Source: Medicago truncatula (lineage: Eukaryota > Streptophyta > Magnoliopsida > Fabales > Fabaceae). Taken from it: 64,000 nucleotides of DNA. The notes beneath the pieces are model-generated. The model did no database searches and was not told where the DNA came from. It saw nothing but the letters and a program-made list of their open reading frames with translations. The stretch is taken from contig NC_053045.1 of NCBI RefSeq assembly GCF_003473485.1, positions 38,972,494 through 39,036,493 of the forward strand, in the 5' to 3' direction. The translations under genes were made by a program, and so were the position numbers. Position 1 is the stretch's first letter. Each line of letters begins with the position of its first letter. This document shows positions 22,622 to 34,052 of the stretch, piece by piece.

Positions 22622-22885
22622 ATCTTGTTCATAAGTTGTTTTCAACTTATTTCTATAAGTTCTCTATTAGAGCTTATAAAAATGGCTTATAACTTATATG
22701 AAAACAATTTGACTTTATTTTATCTATTATTGTAGAAATAACGTATACATGAACATGTATCTGATAAACGCTTAATCATATGGTATGAACATGTCATAAG
22801 TTGTTTGAGTGAGTTCTCTCAATCATATGATATGCTTATGTCAATAGATAAATTGAAATGAGTCAATTCAAATAGACTCCAAATC
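22622..22885. mobile_element. MITE of the CTTATGTATAAG family
   Basis: It contains TTCATAAGTTGTTTTCAACT, GAGCTTATAAAAATGGCTTA, TATATGAAAACAATTTGACT and CATAAGTTGTTTGAGTGAG, the same motif order as the copies at 18315 and 43285, with more divergence. The end points are approximate. Confidence 0.5.
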
Positions 22886-25104
22886 TATTCATTCTTCAAT
22901 CATTTCCACTAAACAAAACAAACTCATTCAAGAATATAATGCAACATTTCATGAGCTAAACACACTCGTTTTTTTTCATTTATCTCAAAAATAGCACAAG
23001 CTTTGTCAATTAAACCAGATAAGTGTTCAGTGTTCACAGAACAATGAACAAAAATAGAAGCTGACCCAACAAAAGGGATAAGCTAAAAAGTGTGGAAACT
23101 CTTAGAAATTGTGGTTGGCCTAACACAACTCCACAAAACCGACTTGTGAGGATTGCCCCCACTTATAAACTAGTTGTCAAACCGTCTCTCATTCGATCCG
23201 CAGTGGAACTCTTTAACAAATACTAGTTTTTGAATCAAAACTTCAAATGGGACAACGAGATTAAAATAGAAATGACCAAAAATGGAAGCAAAAAAAAGTG
23301 TGTGGAACATGCATAGCATGGCACCTGAAAGAGAGACTCGTGATTGAAGGAAGAGAATAATCTAAATCACGATGGTGTAGTTGAAGAAGAATAATGGGTT
23401 GAAGAAACTGAAGAGTGTGCATATAAAGAGCAAGTGAAGAAGTAGGAACAAGAACATTGTTGAAAACAAAATAGTCCAACAAAAGATCTTAGACACGTCA
23501 TCACTGTTTTTTTAAATAAAAAATTATTTAAAAAAATTGTAACTTGTTTTGTTTTTTCAGCTTTTCTATGGATTATAGGGACGTTTTGAGCACAAGGTTA
23601 CCCGACAGGTGCTTTTTCACCGCTGTTAAAATTTGACATCGTTGATTTTTTGACTTGGTGAAGATAAATACAAATGTTATTGGGTAAATTTCATTTTCTT
23701 GAGATATTGTAATCTTCAAATTATTATTATTCGAGAATGTATTTTGTTTTGTTTTAATGCTAAAGGGTAGTTCAAAGATAATTTTGTCTTTTTATAACTC
23801 CCAAACATTATTTATAATTAGTTTTGGATCTTATTGTCCACTTTTAATTTTATGAAAAATTTGATTATATTATAGATGAACCAACGGGAGAATGAAACTT
23901 TGTTACCTAGTCTCTGCACTCTTGCTCACTCCTCGCTATGGCGGTTTGTATAGCTCTTCGTTATACAGTGTGATTATTACAAGGTCTACCTCATTATGAA
24001 AATATGAGAAATGACATGTGTTTTAAGGTATATAAGTAAGAAATTAAATATAAAAATATTTTATTGGAAATTATGCATATTAATGTTTTAGAAATTTAAA
24101 ATCTTATCTTTATAAAATAAAATTTATATTTTAATTTCATTTTTAGTTTCTTAAGGCACAAGTTGGAATGACTCTAAAAATGTTTAGATTAGAAAAGATA
24201 TATACAAATAATTCAAATGGTTAATGAATTTAAGTGGTTAGTAAGTTTCTTCAAAATACGAATTATTTAAGAGTATCTTACTTTGATTACTATATGAAAT
24301 CATTTTTAGTCAAATTTAAATTTTTTTTGTTGAACTCCAGATTTTTATAGTTCATTTATCTAAGAATCAGAGTGTTAATGAAAAAAATAGTTTACTGAAT
24401 ATGTATGATCGCTTTAAATTACTTAGTTTTATTATGATTCCAAAGTGATTATAGGTCACATTATTTATATAGTCTGTCATTGGCCTAGTACACCAAAGAG
24501 CTTTGTCATATAAAAAAGGAATATAGTTCATAATTTATGATTCCAGATTTTATTTTATTTTTTTCTTTAAAAAAAATGATTTTTTATTTATTTATAACAA
24601 ACTAAAAAAATTATATATTTGAAGAAATAGTGAAATTAAGAATCATAGGTAAGTTTTTTTTTTAAAAAAAAAATCATAGGTAAAAGAACCAAGAAGAAAA
24701 TACACTAAAACTTTATCCTTTTAAGTAAATATAGTTTTATCGACCAAAGTATTACAAAATTTTACTATATTTAACTCAAGTACCGGCTTTAAAGGGCATT
24801 CACATGTATATTTATATTCCAACTCATTTTTACATTATAACTAAAAACAAATCACTTTAGTTAAAATTACTTTTAACTAAAATTAATTATAAATAATAAA
24901 TTCTATCAAAATAAATTCTCTCCATCGTATAGTCAAACACACGCTATGACAATAAAGACATCTTAATTGTTTTCATCTTAAATTGATATACGAGAGTGTG
25001 TATGAGATAAATATTTTATTGTAAAAGCAAAGGAAAAAGAAAACAGCAATGATCACAAACACTCACTTCATGTGTGTCCACATGACACATAATTTATATC
25101 GTTT

Positions 25105-25186
25105 TTTGATGGTGGCTAGGGTTTAAACCCCAGACCTTGCATATATTATACATTGTTTCTACCAAATGAGTTAAGCTCACGAGGAC
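25105..25186 (-). mobile_element. tRNA-derived SINE with 14-bp target duplication
   Basis: On the minus strand the head (GTGAGCTTAACTCATTTGGT) is followed by a B-box-like GGGGTTTAAACCC and a short A tail. The flanks are AATTTATATCGTTT (25091-25104) and AATTTATATTGTTT (25187-25200), a 14-bp duplication with one mismatch. This supports recent RNA-mediated insertion. Confidence 0.75.
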
Positions 25187-25321
25187 AATTTATATTGTTT
25201 AAGCATATAGTTAATTCAATCAAGTGAGTAAATAGATAAATTGTGGACTTCGAGCTTCGCCAACGATTTTCGATAAAGGTAAATGTATATCTTTGTTACA
25301 AGTGTAATTTATCTAGTTTCC

Positions 25322-25395
25322 ATAAACTCAACTCAGTTGGTAGAGGCGTTGCATAATATATGCATGAGTTCGAGCTCTAACATCTTATTTATTCA
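25322..25395 (+). mobile_element. SINE-like tRNA-derived fragment
   Basis: Plus-strand AACTCAACTCAGTTGGTAGA, then GCATAATATATGCATGAG and a B-box-like GAGTTCGAGCTC. It is related to the neighbouring SINEs but carries no clear tail or target duplication. Confidence 0.5.
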
Positions 25396-25454
25396 CCTTT
25401 AAAAAGTAAATTTTTAGTCACAATATGTGACAAAACTCATTCTAAAAATAGTTT

Positions 25455-25562
25455 TTTTTATGGTGGTCGGAGTTCGAACCCCGGACATTGCATATATTAT
25501 ACATTGTCCATACTAATTGAGTTATGCTCACAAGGATAAAAAAAAAAAAAAAAAAAAAAAAA
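25455..25562 (-). mobile_element. tRNA-derived SINE, minus orientation
   Basis: The plus strand shows a short T run, then GGTCGGAGTTCGAACCCCGG (B box) and a mirrored A box (TAATTGAGTTATGCTCAC). A long A run follows on the plus side at about 25539-25563. It is the same family as 25105-25186. Confidence 0.6.
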
Positions 25563-25963
25563 AAGCTTAAACAAGAAGAAACCTCTTACAATCTAAAATG
25601 CTTTGGCTCACAGTGCTTAGAAAAAATAATAAAGTCTCTTTTAGCTTAATCAAAATTAAGAGTTTGATTCGAGTTTTGGACATACAACAACATTAAAACC
25701 TCTATGGAGAATTTGTTCAGGGTCAAGAGATTTTTTTTTTTTTTTTTGGAACAATATCTTACATATTTTAATTTAGCAATTCATTTAATTTGTAAATAAA
25801 TACATACCTATAAAAGAAAAAAAACAAAAAAAAATAATGTAAATAAAATTTCAATATGAATCGCATACGATTATCTTTTTCGTCATTCATTTTCCATTTA
25901 CACCTTCATTGAGCTACAAACCCTATACAGACACAGAAAACACACATAACCAAAGAGATAAAC

Positions 25964-26337
25964 ATGTCAGGTCTAGGCCATATTTCTCAAGATTGGGAAC
26001 CAGTCGTTATCCGCAAGAAAGCACCCAACGCCGCCGCCAAGAAAGATGAGAAAGCCGTCAACGCCGCTCGCCGTGCCGGCGCCGATATCGACACCGTCAA
26101 GAAACGTTCGCTCCTAATCCCTAAAACTAATTAATTAATGTTTTTTTGACTCTTGGATCTGAACGTATTGTGATTGTTATATTGGCTATGATGATTTTGT
26201 TTTGTTGAAGCAGATTTATTTAATTTGAAAATTAATCTTTTAAATTTTTAGATGAAAATAAGATTGGTTTTGATGATTATTTAGTATTAGGGTACTTAAA
26301 ACAATAGTTTAATTTCAATATATTGACTATGGTTGTG

Positions 26338-26368
<31 letters not shown>

Positions 26369-28502
26369 GGATGGTGATTGTTGGTTGAATTGTTGTGTTT
26401 ACAGATAATGCTGCAACAAACAAAGCTGCATCTAGCAGCACTTCATTGAACACTAAGAGGCTGGACGAGGATACTGAGAATCTAGCTCGTGAGTATTGCT
26501 TGCACATATTGATAGATTGATACACTAATTTGTTGTTTATTTGTTTTTTTTTTTTTTTTTAACCATTGATAGAATAGAACCTCGGTGTCGATTTTTGAAT
26601 GAGTAGTTATATGGGGAGAATGATGAGGGGAGTTATCTAGACAGTGTTGTCCTACAGCTTAAGTATTTTCATATAGAAAATTTTGTGTGGAACATGTGGT
26701 TTGGTAGTTATGTTTTTGTCTACCGACTCTTGCAACTGAACTGAGTCGTAGTTGTATACTAGAGTGTGTAGGTTGAATTGAAGAACATGTATTGAGCTTT
26801 AAGCACTGCTAACTTTTGGAGTATTTGAAGTCATGTGTCTAGAAGTGTTGCTGCTATACTTTTTGAACTCATGATGTTTTGGTACTATTTTCGTTTCTTG
26901 TTTGATTTTACCGCTCAAATTTATGTTGTATAACTCCATGTTGACTTAGAGAAAGAGGAAGACCCAGATAAACTAAAAGAGAAACTATTAGGAAAGATTT
27001 AGAGATTAATGAGTTGGATCCAAATATGGTTTGTGATAGAACACTATTGCATAATTTGATCCTTGCAGCTGACCCCACTTAGTGCAATAAAGCTTAGTTA
27101 TTGTTGTTGTTTCATTTTACCACTCAAATTTAAGTTGTAGAAGTCCATGTTGATTTTTAGTCCAAGCACAACTCAAAAAATGTTTGCATAGCTTGTGGGA
27201 GTGTAATCTTGGTCCAATGTCCTCTAGTAAGTATCGACGGACTTCATGAATTATGATATGGTTCAAACTCAATCACGAAGAACCATTTTTTTTTTCTTTC
27301 TGCAAAGTTATTTCTGCTTCTTATGCAGCTTCTAAGTTGAATTATTGTTTTAGATTTTGAAATCATAATGTCGGTCTAGTTCCGGATCATGCAGAAAATA
27401 GGACTAATATATGGCTTGTACACTCAAGGAGAAATAAGAAAATAACAGGGCAGAATTATAATAGCTATATGTTATCACAGTTATGTAGCCACTGTTTAGC
27501 ATTTACTTAATTGTCTGTGGGGCAGTTGTAGGGTGGATTTGAATGGTATCTGCACTCCCAATTTCTCTTTTCTGCAACCTCGAGAATTGTTTTCTCAAAG
27601 GAAAGACTTGGCTCTAAGGCTTTGTATTGGAAGTCCATCTAGCGGATTTATGCATTGTGAACTGTGTGTAGAATTCAATACAATTTCTATTATAAACCCC
27701 ATCAGATTATATAATTTGAAATTCATTTGTGCCTCATTATCTGATCTCTCTCCCTGCGTGTAATTATGGATAGTAAAGATTGATTTTACTTAAATCGAGT
27801 TTTGATTGTCCTTGTAATTTTGAATGGTTAACATTAGTTCCTTTCACATCTTTGTTGTCACTTGATATTCTCCATAATTTATGTGTTGGGTTATTATCCT
27901 TAACTCATGCTTGATGAGATGTTGAACTGTCTGGGTCTCAGAATCATTACTTCTAGGTTAAGATAAAAAAATTTCCCTTGGCTTCATTAGCATAAAACAT
28001 TGTTGAACCTGATTGTTCAGTTACTTTATTTGTTCTCTTACTGATTGTGCACGCAGCATGCTTTGGAATTTGGATTCATGTAATGTAATAGCATATCTGC
28101 TTAATAGATAGACGAATTATGTCCACCATTATATTTTTTTATACCAAAATTAAAGCATCTGGTGCATTTTTTCTGCACATCTGTTGACAATCACATGACT
28201 GGAATTTTGTATGCAGATGATCGTGTACCAACTGAACTCAAGAAGGCTATAATGCAAGCTAGGATGGACAAAAAGCTTACTCAGTCTCAGCTTGCTCAAG
28301 TATTCTCTCCCCCCAACATCAGTCTCTTTATGTTCTTTATTAGTAGTTACATGTTATCGATAACAAACATGGTTACCTGCAGATCATCAATGAGAAGCCT
28401 CAAGTGATCCAAGAGTATGAGTCAGGGAAAGCCATTCCAAACCAGCAGATAATTAGCAAGTTGGAGAGAGCACTTGGAGCTAAACTGCGTGGCAAGAAAT
28501 GA
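25964..28502 (+). CDS. MBF1: Multiprotein bridging factor 1 (MBF1a/b-type transcriptional coactivator)
   Basis: Four exons: 25964-26105, 26405-26488, 28217-28299, 28383-28502, giving 142 residues, the usual MBF1a/b length. It starts [19 protein letters not shown] and has the N-terminal MBF1 domain. A C-terminal cro/C1-type helix-turn-helix follows ([13 protein letters not shown], then [17 protein letters not shown]) and ends in LGAKLRGKK. The protein bridges TATA-binding protein and bZIP-type activators. Plant a/b forms are nuclear and cytosolic, with roles in growth and stress responses. Intron 2 is long (about 1.7 kb) and contains a LINE 3' fragment. The 5' flank has a short (GT)n and T run in intron 1 (26333-26368). 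No break is seen. Confidence 0.95.
26333..26368. repeat. (GT)n microsatellite followed by a T run
   Basis: About ten GT units are followed by some 16 T, located in MBF1 intron 1 just upstream of the exon-2 acceptor, where it may act as a polypyrimidine tract. Confidence 0.8.
26945..27112 (+). mobile_element. 3' fragment of an RTE-like LINE in MBF1 intron 2
   Basis: Translated, it gives the tail of a non-LTR reverse transcriptase ORF (RGRPR-like start, then [15 protein letters not shown] and LILAADPT, stop). It then ends in a TTGTTGTTG run, the simple-repeat tail I associate with plant RTE elements. It is flanked by an imperfect direct repeat of about 40 bp (26904-26944 and 27113-27155; ACCGCTCAAATTTATGTTGT against ACCACTCAAATTTAAGTTGT). 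It is sense to MBF1. Severe 5' truncation is typical of LINE insertions. Confidence 0.6.
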
Positions 28503-29589
28503 AGACCTAATTTCATGATTGTGCGCTGGGTTTGCATGTCACTCTTGAGGTGTTATCATGTTTGTCTTTGCTCGCTAAGTGTGTATATGTAAAACATATA
28601 AATGACTCTGAGCCGTGATTTTCACCTGTTGTTCGAATAAGCGAAATTGCATTAACAGTATGAACCCTCCTTTCAAGTGATTTTCAAGGTACGATTGCTT
28701 CATAGAGAAAGTGAGTGCTGTGTTTATCTTGGTTCATTGGCCTGGTTTGCAGGGGACCCAAGTAATGGTTGAACACCAATGGACTTGGAATCTTAAGTTT
28801 GAAATTTGTAACTTATTATTACTTGATTTGCTGAGTACTTGTCATCTACAGCTTTAAGCTTTAACACTCCATGAACCACCTTCACCATCACTGTGGCTGT
28901 TAGAAGGGGGTGAAGATGACGAAAGCATATTGTTCTCTGAATTTATCATTTTAAACTTTTATGCTAAAATACCAATTAAGCTATAAAAAAAATGAATTTT
29001 TCTTAACCATCTATTATCTTTATAGATTGAAGTTAAATGCCAATTAGGCTAATATCAAGAATGAAGAACATCACAAAATCATTAACAAATGCTTGATAGC
29101 AGAACCATTGAAAATATAATGATAATGATCATTTGATGCTGAGGACCTTGTGCTCTGGGTATAGTTGCCCCCTGTAATAATAAATGGAAATGAAACTCCT
29201 TTATTTCTTGACGATTCGATGTTGACCGATTTTACATCTAAATAGAGCTTTAGTTCGATAATAACGAAAAAGTTTGAACTGAACATGTAAGCACATAGAG
29301 CATTTCAGATTATTTCCACTACTTGCCCTTGAGAGGTTATGTGCCTTTAGTGGCTTCAGTAGTTTGTTTACAAGCTCTCAAAACTATAAAACCAGGCAAT
29401 GTGAAAATAAGAACTTATGGAATACTCATAAACATAAAAGACAATACAATATTAAATTATTCAGAGAAAAGGAAGTAAAATATCATTCGTTAACTGTTGA
29501 ATTGAAATAGAGTAACAAACAAAAACAAAGGACAATACAATGTTATACAGCATGGTAACATGGATTATTCCTTATAGGCATAGACAGAG
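28503..29589. other. Convergent intergenic region between MBF1 and phospholipase A1
   Basis: It holds the MBF1 3' UTR at the left and the lipase 3' UTR at the right. The frame at 29071-29286 has no recognisable feature. I see nothing else. Confidence 0.5.
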
Positions 29590-31179
29590 TTAATACTCTT
29601 CAGGCACAGGCAGGTCCTCCTTCTCTGGTGCATCAACCCATTCCTCGTCCTCCCTACGCACCATACCTTTATTCGTTGCAACCCACCATGACGCCGGCAC
29701 GTGACACTCTTCCTTCAAGTAATCACACGACTTATTCACTAAAGCCAAACTCCTCTTCACCTTCACCTCAAACTCTCCATCACTCCCATTCCAACCAGCC
29801 ACAATATGCAACATAGCTTGCAAATTATGCCAATCACTCGGATTCTTCGAGTCTTTCAAACTCGTCGACTTTCTTGTATCAATCACCAACTCTGTCCCTG
29901 TATACTCATACCCCAATAACTTCCCTGGATAATGTGGTATAAGATCAATCACATTCCTCACATGCAAAACCTTCAAATTTTGAAACTTTTTGAACCTATC
30001 ATTGAAAGCTTTGTTCCCAACTTGTGGGGACCCAAACACAAATGCAGTAACGGGAATGTCTGTTACACCGTTCTCCACCAAATCAAAAGCACTCACAATT
30101 GACAAACTTGCACCTAGACTATGTCCTACTAGCACCACACTTGGATTTTCATTCTTGTATTTGTTCAACAAACTTTTTACTATGTTTAGAACCTGTGTTC
30201 TCACGCTTGTTTTTGTGAAAGGTGATTTTGGGTCGTCTGAGGTGTAAATTGTCAGCCAGCCCTTCATTATTTTCGGGACACTCTTGTCATCCTCATCGTC
30301 ACTGCTGCTGCTACCGTCATCTGTTACACAAAAAAAAATTAAATTCTAATTTAATTCAGTTAAAGTATACATTTATGTGTAAACTCAATTCATTTTTTTT
30401 TAGATCTTATGCATACTTACTTCATATATGTTTATGTAAACTCTGTTCAATTATATTTATTTCTTCGCAAATCTTATACAAACTCACCCGGAATCATTTT
30501 ATGTTTATGTAAGATCTAAAAATGGATATAGAGTTAAAGATAATTATATTAAAACTACTTATATGGTAGAAGATTGAGTACCCTTATTATTGTTGTTTGG
30601 GAGGTTGAATTCACGAAGACTTTTAGCACTCAACAAACCAGAAGCAGATTCCGGAGCAGCACCAAACACGTTAATCCATTCAAGGTCCCTCGTGGTACCA
30701 CGCCACACAACATATATTTCACGACGACCCAACTCTCTACTCCGTTCATCGGAACTAACAGCGATGTAACCAATCCAGTTAGACTCACGGTCCCAACTCT
30801 CACGTGAAAGTGAGTGAAGAATAAAAGCTTCAGGAACAGAAACACGTGCTGTAGCATAAAGGAAAGAAACAACAGTGTAGTGTGTAGGGTTTTCAAGCAT
30901 GACTTTGTTAAAGAATGAGGTTTTGCCATAACGGCTTGAACCGCAGTAGATAGAGTTTTGGTCGTTGTTGAAAGAGTCGTAGGTTGTTTGTATGAAGTCA
31001 CCACAACGGAGGATGAGGTTGCGGAGATTGAGGTCTAGTGGGTTTAATAAGGTTTCCCAGTTGTTGTTGCCTAAGAGTTGGTTCCATGTCTCTTGGTTTA
31101 TTGTTGTTGGTTGTGTTGATGATGATGTTTGTGTGTCTGTTGCCATGTCTAAGGGAGTTTTTTTGTGTGATATTCCCAT
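29590..31179 (-). CDS. Phospholipase A1-II-type class 3 lipase, cytosolic
   Basis: Two exons: 31179-30582 and 30320-29590, giving 442 residues. The N-terminal half carries the PLA1 signatures WNQLLGNNNWETLLNPLD, IQTTYDSFN, and IYVVWRGTTRDLEWINV. The second exon has the GHSLGAS nucleophile elbow (GxSxG), the Asp of NVIDLIPHYPG, and the His of LHIVAGWNG, so the Ser-Asp-His triad is complete. There is no plastid transit peptide or signal peptide: it starts MGISHKKTPLDMAT. This fits the PLA1-II (IIgamma/delta) group rather than DAD1 plastid lipases. Such enzymes release sn-1 fatty acids from glycerolipids. An acidic Ser/Asp-rich linker (DDGSSSSDDEDD) sits at the start of exon 2. The exact subgroup is uncertain. 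Confidence 0.92.
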
Positions 31180-32084
31180 GTTAAAGGTACTGAGTGTGTT
31201 TTTGAGGAGTGGATATATATTGTGAGGAGTTGATGAGGGAAGGGAAGTTTGTGGTGAGAACTGATGAGAACCTAGAAGAGAAAGAATCCAAAAGAAATTA
31301 TGAGATGAGATAGAGTATGATCAAGTTTGTGAAATTTGTCATCTTTTTCTTGTTGTCAATGGAAAAGGAAAGTAGTGTGCTGGTTGACCCACCCTCCATT
31401 ATTTGGTCATGTCCTGTCTGTAAATTGGAGATATTTATTTTCATTTTTTTAGTTTTATTATGTTGAGGAGTTTAATTTCGTTATTGTCAAAAACTATTTT
31501 TGAGAAGAGACAAATCTTAGAAAAGAACTTCACTCTACTATACTCAAAGAATTTATCCATATAGATAGATGTATATGATTTTTTTTTTTTTTTTTGAAGA
31601 TGTATAGAAATATATATAGCATCTTTATCGATTTTTTTATTGCTATAATTATCATTATCTAGTGGACAGTACTCTTCAATTATTTATGGCTCATCAAGGA
31701 AAAGGATGGTGTGCCCTACAATGGGATAACTAAGGGAACTTTGGATTCTCTTGGAATTCAACAATGAAATTGGGCTTATTGAGCCAACAAAAATGAAAGT
31801 ATTATGCTAGAACTCATGGAAATTTCGATGCTGATTCTCTTTATCTCACACCACTCTTTCAAGTTTCTTAATACAGAGTGAAAATCATTTTTGAATGATA
31901 TTAGAGAAAAGGACAAAATGATAAAGAGAAAGGGATATAAGAATGCAAATATATTTTATGCTAGTTCACAAGAAATGTTATGTTACATCTAGTTCTCTTC
32001 TTACAAAGATAATTTGTCTGCTTCACTCACACGACTTAATCCACCATATCAATTGTCAAACGTGTTCGTTACTCGACTTCTCAA
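31180..32084. other. 5' flank of the phospholipase A1 gene
   Basis: It holds the promoter and 5' UTR side of the lipase, then AT-rich DNA with long T runs (near 31580). No gene is visible. Confidence 0.4.
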
Positions 32085-32535
32085 ATACTTTTTAATTTAA
32101 CTCTTCGATCTTTTCAAGAATACTTTATTCTATCTCTTTGGAATTTTCAAGTATTTTTATTCCACCTCTTTAGGTTTCTCATGTATTATTTACCCCGTCT
32201 TTCATGCTTTTCAAGTATTATTTACTCCGCCACTTCATGCTTTTCAAGTATTTTTTTACTTTGCATCTTCAAACTTTTCGAGTATTCTTTACTCTGCATC
32301 TCCAGGTTTCTCAAGTATTTTTTACTCTGCCACTTTATGATTTTCAAGTATTTTTTACTTTGCATCTTTAGACTTTTTAAGTGTTCTTTACTTTGTCATC
32401 TTTAGACTTTTAGAATGTTCTTTACTCCGCATCTCCAAGGTTTCTCAAGTATTTTCTTTACTCTTCCGCTTTAGAATTTCCAAATATGTTTTACTCTATC
32501 TCATCATACTTTACAAGTGTTCTTTACCATGCCTA
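32085..32535. repeat. Degenerate minisatellite, unit about 38-42 bp
   Basis: About a dozen imperfect copies follow a pattern like TTTACTCCGCATCTCC + AGGTTTCTCAAGTATT. Clear examples are near 32225, 32285, 32325 and 32430. The strand is strongly C/T-rich. Short open frames across it are by-products of the repeat. Confidence 0.75.
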
Positions 32536-32640
32536 TGCAGACCTTTTCATTAAACATCTTCAAGTCTTCTCAACACTTCCCATTACTCCCTTGTTGAGAA
32601 TCTAAATATTGTCGTTTCACGAGACATCCCTTTAAAATAA

Positions 32641-32812
32641 GAGAAATGATATTTGCACAATCATTTTGCTGCAACTTTTTGACAACTTTCTCTCTCATAC
32701 TCACATGATATTATTATCCTCTCTCTTTCTTTTTCTCTCTCCATTGTTTTTGATCAATCAAAAGAGAGAAAAACAAAGTTGTCATTAAATGGATGTACAA
32801 ATATCATTGCTC
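32641..32812. mobile_element. MITE (family A) with perfect 9-bp target duplication
   Basis: The ends read GAGAAATGATATTTG at the left and the inverse CAAATATCATTGCTC at the right. It is 172 bp and non-coding, with a CT-rich core. TTAAAATAA directly flanks both sides (32632-32640 and 32813-32821). The second member of the family is at 59805-59987. The 9-bp duplication suggests the Mutator superfamily. Confidence 0.8.
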
Positions 32813-32821
32813 TTAAAATAA

Positions 32822-33635
32822 AGGTTGTTGCCACTACAGAACTACGATACGTACAAGGATTTGAGTTTCTGTCTGACTTGACATAAAGTCATTTTAGGCT
32901 TCGAGCCCTCATTAGAGGATATAGCAATTTCGATCATATATCAATTCAAGTTTCTATTGCTCTTCACAAAGTCAACTGCGTTGAAATACTTGGATGGTTT
33001 GCAATTAAACCTATCTTGTTCAAGACTTTTTCAAAATATACATTTTTTTAGTATTGAACATGCATTTTCTTTCTTTTCTTCTTTTCCTTTTTTGTTGTAA
33101 CTAGTTCATATGAGCATATAGTCACATTTCAGGAGCCATTTGTAACTAGTTCATATGAGCATATAGTCACATTTCATGAGCCATTTGAAACTTACATTTG
33201 AATCTTCAGTTCGACATAGTCAACTTTATTACTTGAAATCAAGTTTCTTATACAGTACCGAAGATACAATGGTTGAGAAAAAAGTTGTGGTATAAAGAGT
33301 TGTTGTGATTGTACAAGGAGCCGTTGAGATTACAGTAGACTATAGAGTGTAAGTAAATTGTATCATGTTACTATAAGGTTGTTACTATACTTTTCAAAGT
33401 TGTACTTGGACACTGGCCTTGATGATTGTGCTTGTAGCTATTGTTCATACACTCTCTCTATTGTTGATCAATCACTTTTGACTTTGTGTTGGTACCAAAC
33501 CATTTTTTGCTCCGATGTTGTTGATCTTGCATGTTGAATGTTTTACACAGAACTATGTTCTTCTAGCTGAGATCTTTGTAATTTGCTTCATGCTGCTATC
33601 AGATTGTGGGCGATCAAATTCCATCATTGTATTTT
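32822..33635. other. Intergenic with one short tandem duplication
   Basis: No gene is seen. A 45-bp unit beginning TGTAACTAGTTCATATGAGC is repeated at 33096-33140 and 33141-33185 with one mismatch. Confidence 0.6.
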
Positions 33636-33901
33636 GAGTTAAATATGTTTTTAGTCCTTACAAAATTACAAACTTTCAAGTTTAGTCTCTATAAAAAAAT
33701 TATTCACTTCGGTCCATATTTACATTTCATAGAGACTATTTTGGAGAACTAAAAATGTCCATTTTTTTGTAAAAGGTTTTCAAAATAATGACTATCTTTA
33801 CAAGCTACAATATTATCGAGAACTAAATTTACAATTATAATTTTATAGGGGCTAAACTTAAAAACATGTGATTTTGCAGGGATTAAAAACATATTTAACC
33901 C
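33636..33901. mobile_element. MITE with 60-bp inverted termini
   Basis: The left end GAGTTAAATATGTTTTTAGT then CCTTACAAAATTACAAAC matches the inverted right end (GGGTTAAATATGTTTTTAAT, then CCCTGCAAAATCACATG). The flanks TTGTATTTT and TTACACTTT match at 6 of 9 positions, an eroded 9-bp duplication. It is non-coding, 266 bp. Confidence 0.7.
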
Positions 33902-34052
33902 TTACACTTTCAACATGTTATGTGGAATTTAATGTTAGAGCCAATTTTATCACGGAACAAATACAAATAAAAAATTTATGAATACACTCTTGGAGAAAAA
34001 TAAATGAGAATGAATTTAATCCCTTAAGTTATTAAGACGATTTGATCAAACT

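Larger units (their letters stand above)
22274..25963. other. Long AT-rich intergenic region between PCO and MBF1
   Basis: These two genes point away from each other. I see a MITE (22622-22885) and a cluster of tRNA-derived SINEs (25105-25540), listed separately. A repeat-like stretch at about 23100-23220 (CCACAAAACCGACTTGTGAG) looks like a dispersed element remnant that I cannot classify. The rest is AT-rich with no coding frame I would defend. Confidence 0.5.

Noticed and set aside
32085-32535. CRISPR-like array
   Set aside because: The units are adjacent imperfect tandem copies with no unique spacers, and the genome is a plant nuclear one.
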